A DNA stretch of 16,065 nt from an uncultured Lachnospiraceae bacterium (GTDB lineage: Bacteria; Bacillota; Clostridia; Lachnospirales; Lachnospiraceae), in assembly GCA_902782655.1 (NCBI GenBank), contig CACZNY010000094.1, forward strand, positions 1 to 16,065, given 5' to 3'. The number at the start of each line of letters is the position of its first letter. The stretch's first letter is position 1. The position numbers were made by a program, and so were the translations under genes. The notes beneath the pieces are model-generated. The model had not been told where the DNA came from. It made no database searches and was given only the letters and a program-made list of their open reading frames with translations. This document shows positions 15,256 through 16,065 of the stretch, piece by piece.

Positions 15256-15887
15256 GGGGCATGATATCTTCCCTGAACATGTTCCTTCTGGACTACCTGA
15301 TCGTTCCGATATGGATGGTCTTTTCCGTATTGGGAAACAGGAACTCGGCCAGGATAATGATCCCCGTAACGTTTCTTTTTCTCGTGATAAACTACCTTAA
15401 TACAAGGAGCGCTACAAAGCTCTTCTTCCTTGATATCAATCTTGCCGCTGCGAGCGTGGCCGGGATAATACTTAATACCTTCCTTTATATTAAATTTGTC
15501 TACGCGGATCCGCAGATAATAACGGATATGGTCGCTCTCATTTTCATCTTTACCCTTTCCATCATTGCTGCCAGCATCCTCTTTCTTGCCTTTAAGTCTT
15601 TGATGCACAGGAGGAATATGCGCATCATCAGCCGTATGGCTGAGGGAGCCTATGATGAGGATGATGACGATGAGTATGATGAGTATGATGAGGATGATGA
15701 GGATGACGAAGACTATGATGATGAGGACGATGAGGATGACGGAGAGGAAGGCACCGGCTTCCTTACTTCCATATCCAATCTTTTGAAGAGCCGTGAGGCT
15801 GAGGTTTCGGAGGAAGAGGAGGAAGAAGACGAAGAAGACGAGTATGAAAAGCCCGACGGCCCCAAGTTCAGGGTGGTGAAAAAGTAA
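15252..15887 (+). CDS. Unknown membrane protein with highly acidic C-terminal tail
   Basis: I do not recognise this 211-residue protein. The first 115 residues hold about four membrane helices (11-28, 36-51, 65-82, 95-115) with short loops. A basic stretch (HRRNMRIISR, 119-128) follows, marking a likely cytoplasmic side under the positive-inside rule. The rest is extremely acidic: 135-166 is almost only Asp, Glu and Tyr, and 186-199 almost only Glu and Asp. A short amphipathic piece with GFLTSISNLLKSRE (169-182) lies between, and the end is basic (FRVVKK). It starts within the ligA stop (ATGA), so translation is coupled. The low-complexity tail makes homology calls unreliable. A scaffold, cation-binding or cell-envelope role could fit but is not supported by any motif. 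Confidence 0.8.
   Translation: MRGMISSLNMFLLDYLIVPIWMVFSVLGNRNSARIMIPVTFLFLVINYLNTRSATKLFFLDINLAAASVAGIILNTFLYIKFVYADPQIITDMVALIFIFTLSIIAASILFLAFKSLMHRRNMRIISRMAEGAYDEDDDDEYDEYDEDDEDDEDYDDEDDEDDGEEGTGFLTSISNLLKSREAEVSEEEEEEDEEDEYEKPDGPKFRVVKK
15654..15749 (+). repeat. GAT/GAG/GAC trinucleotide-rich low-complexity tract encoding poly-acidic tail
   Basis: Nearly every codon in this in-frame tract is GAT, GAC, GAG, GAA or TAT, giving imperfect repeats of Asp-Glu-Tyr-Asp-Glu and Asp-Glu-Asp-Asp-Glu. A second, shorter Glu-rich tract follows at about 15810-15848. Tracts of this type can change length by slippage in multiples of three without breaking the frame. Confidence 0.75.
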
Positions 15888-15940
15888 AGGGGTTAGGCGT
15901 CTGAATCATTGATATAACAGCTGCTGCAAAAAACGGATAC

Positions 15941-15946
15941 AGGAGG
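15941..15946 (+). promoter_or_regulatory. Strong Shine-Dalgarno AGGAGG for the rightmost gene
   Basis: AGGAGG lies 9 nt before the ATG at 15956. The 68-nt gap before this gene (15888-15955) has no clear terminator or promoter, so the gene is probably read through from the ligA operon but initiated independently. Confidence 0.7.
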
Positions 15947-15955
15947 AAGGGTGAA

Positions 15956-16065
15956 ATGAGCAGGAAAAAGCAGGAGGTAAAAGAGGAAGTGAAGGAAGAG
16001 ACAAAGGAGACGGCATCGGCTGAAGAAGCCTTAAAGGAGGAAGTGAAGGAGGAGGCCGGAAAGAC
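15956..16065 (+). CDS. Start of a Lys/Glu-rich unknown protein (runs off right edge)
   Basis: Only the first 36 codons are visible. They read MSRKKQEVKEEVKEETKETA and continue in the same style, with no hydrophobic residues long enough for a membrane segment. The segments EEVKEE and KEEVKEE recur about 20 residues apart, which suggests a charged helical or disordered N-terminal extension. The function cannot be told; such extensions occur on many unrelated clostridial proteins. The strong AGGAGG upstream supports the start. Confidence 0.65.
   Translation, partial: MSRKKQEVKEEVKEETKETASAEEALKEEVKEEAGK

Noticed and set aside
15654..15749. Acidic codon repeats considered as a CRISPR or tandem-repeat array
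   Set aside because: The repeats are imperfect, in frame, without spacers, and fully explained by a poly-Asp/Glu protein tail.
15888..15955. Possible terminator or promoter between the acidic membrane protein and the last gene
   Set aside because: No inverted repeat of useful length and no -35/-10 pair is visible. Only the Shine-Dalgarno at 15941-15946 is convincing.

Overview
The window looks like a chromosomal segment from a Gram-positive anaerobe of the Clostridia, most likely a member of the Lachnospiraceae. I base this on the gene order (DUF512 radical-SAM-like protein, der, plsY, gpsA in one tight run), the long form of PRPP synthetase, the LigA sequence style, and heavy use of AUA and AGG codons throughout. 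The genus cannot be read from the sequence. Base and codon use look even across the window, and I see no insertion sequence, prophage, tRNA, rRNA or CRISPR array.

Layout. (1) Positions 1-1067, minus strand: the first 355 codons of a membrane sensor protein that runs off the left edge. It has an ECF S-component-like membrane domain followed by a second membrane-anchored extracytoplasmic sensor region. (2) 1068-1375: a divergent intergenic region with a GC-rich hairpin next to the ribosome binding site of gene 1 and a 12-bp perfect palindrome. (3) 1376-6891, plus strand: a compact five-gene run, prs, DUF512 protein, der, plsY, gpsA, with gaps of 5 nt or less or with 1-4 nt overlaps. It joins PRPP supply, ribosome assembly and the first steps of phospholipid synthesis. 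(4) 6884-7750/7756, minus strand: metF, whose stop overlaps the end of gpsA by 8 nt in a tail-to-tail arrangement. (5) 7757-7900: a divergent promoter region shared by metF and the next operon, with two candidate sigma-A-type promoters that overlap on opposite strands. (6) 7901-15887, plus strand: a second coupled run with a stand-alone receiver protein, two large hybrid histidine kinases, an RluF/RsuA-type pseudouridine synthase, NAD-dependent DNA ligase LigA, and an unknown four-helix membrane protein with a strongly acidic tail. (7) 15956 to the right edge: the start of a Lys/Glu-rich unknown protein behind a perfect Shine-Dalgarno sequence.

The most interesting part is the signalling cluster at 7901-12531. 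The single receiver and the first kinase keep all residues needed for phosphotransfer. The second kinase keeps the phospho-accepting histidine and a complete C-terminal receiver, but has lost both N-box asparagines and two of the three G2-box glycines that bind ATP. Both kinases carry a degenerate receiver in front of the intact one, with the same Pro-Leu-Ser-Ser-Leu-Asn motif, so they look like a duplicated pair in which one copy became a pseudokinase. No DNA-binding output domain or dedicated HPt domain is visible. A workable hypothesis is a kinase/pseudokinase phosphorelay in which the second protein's histidine domain receives phosphate in trans.
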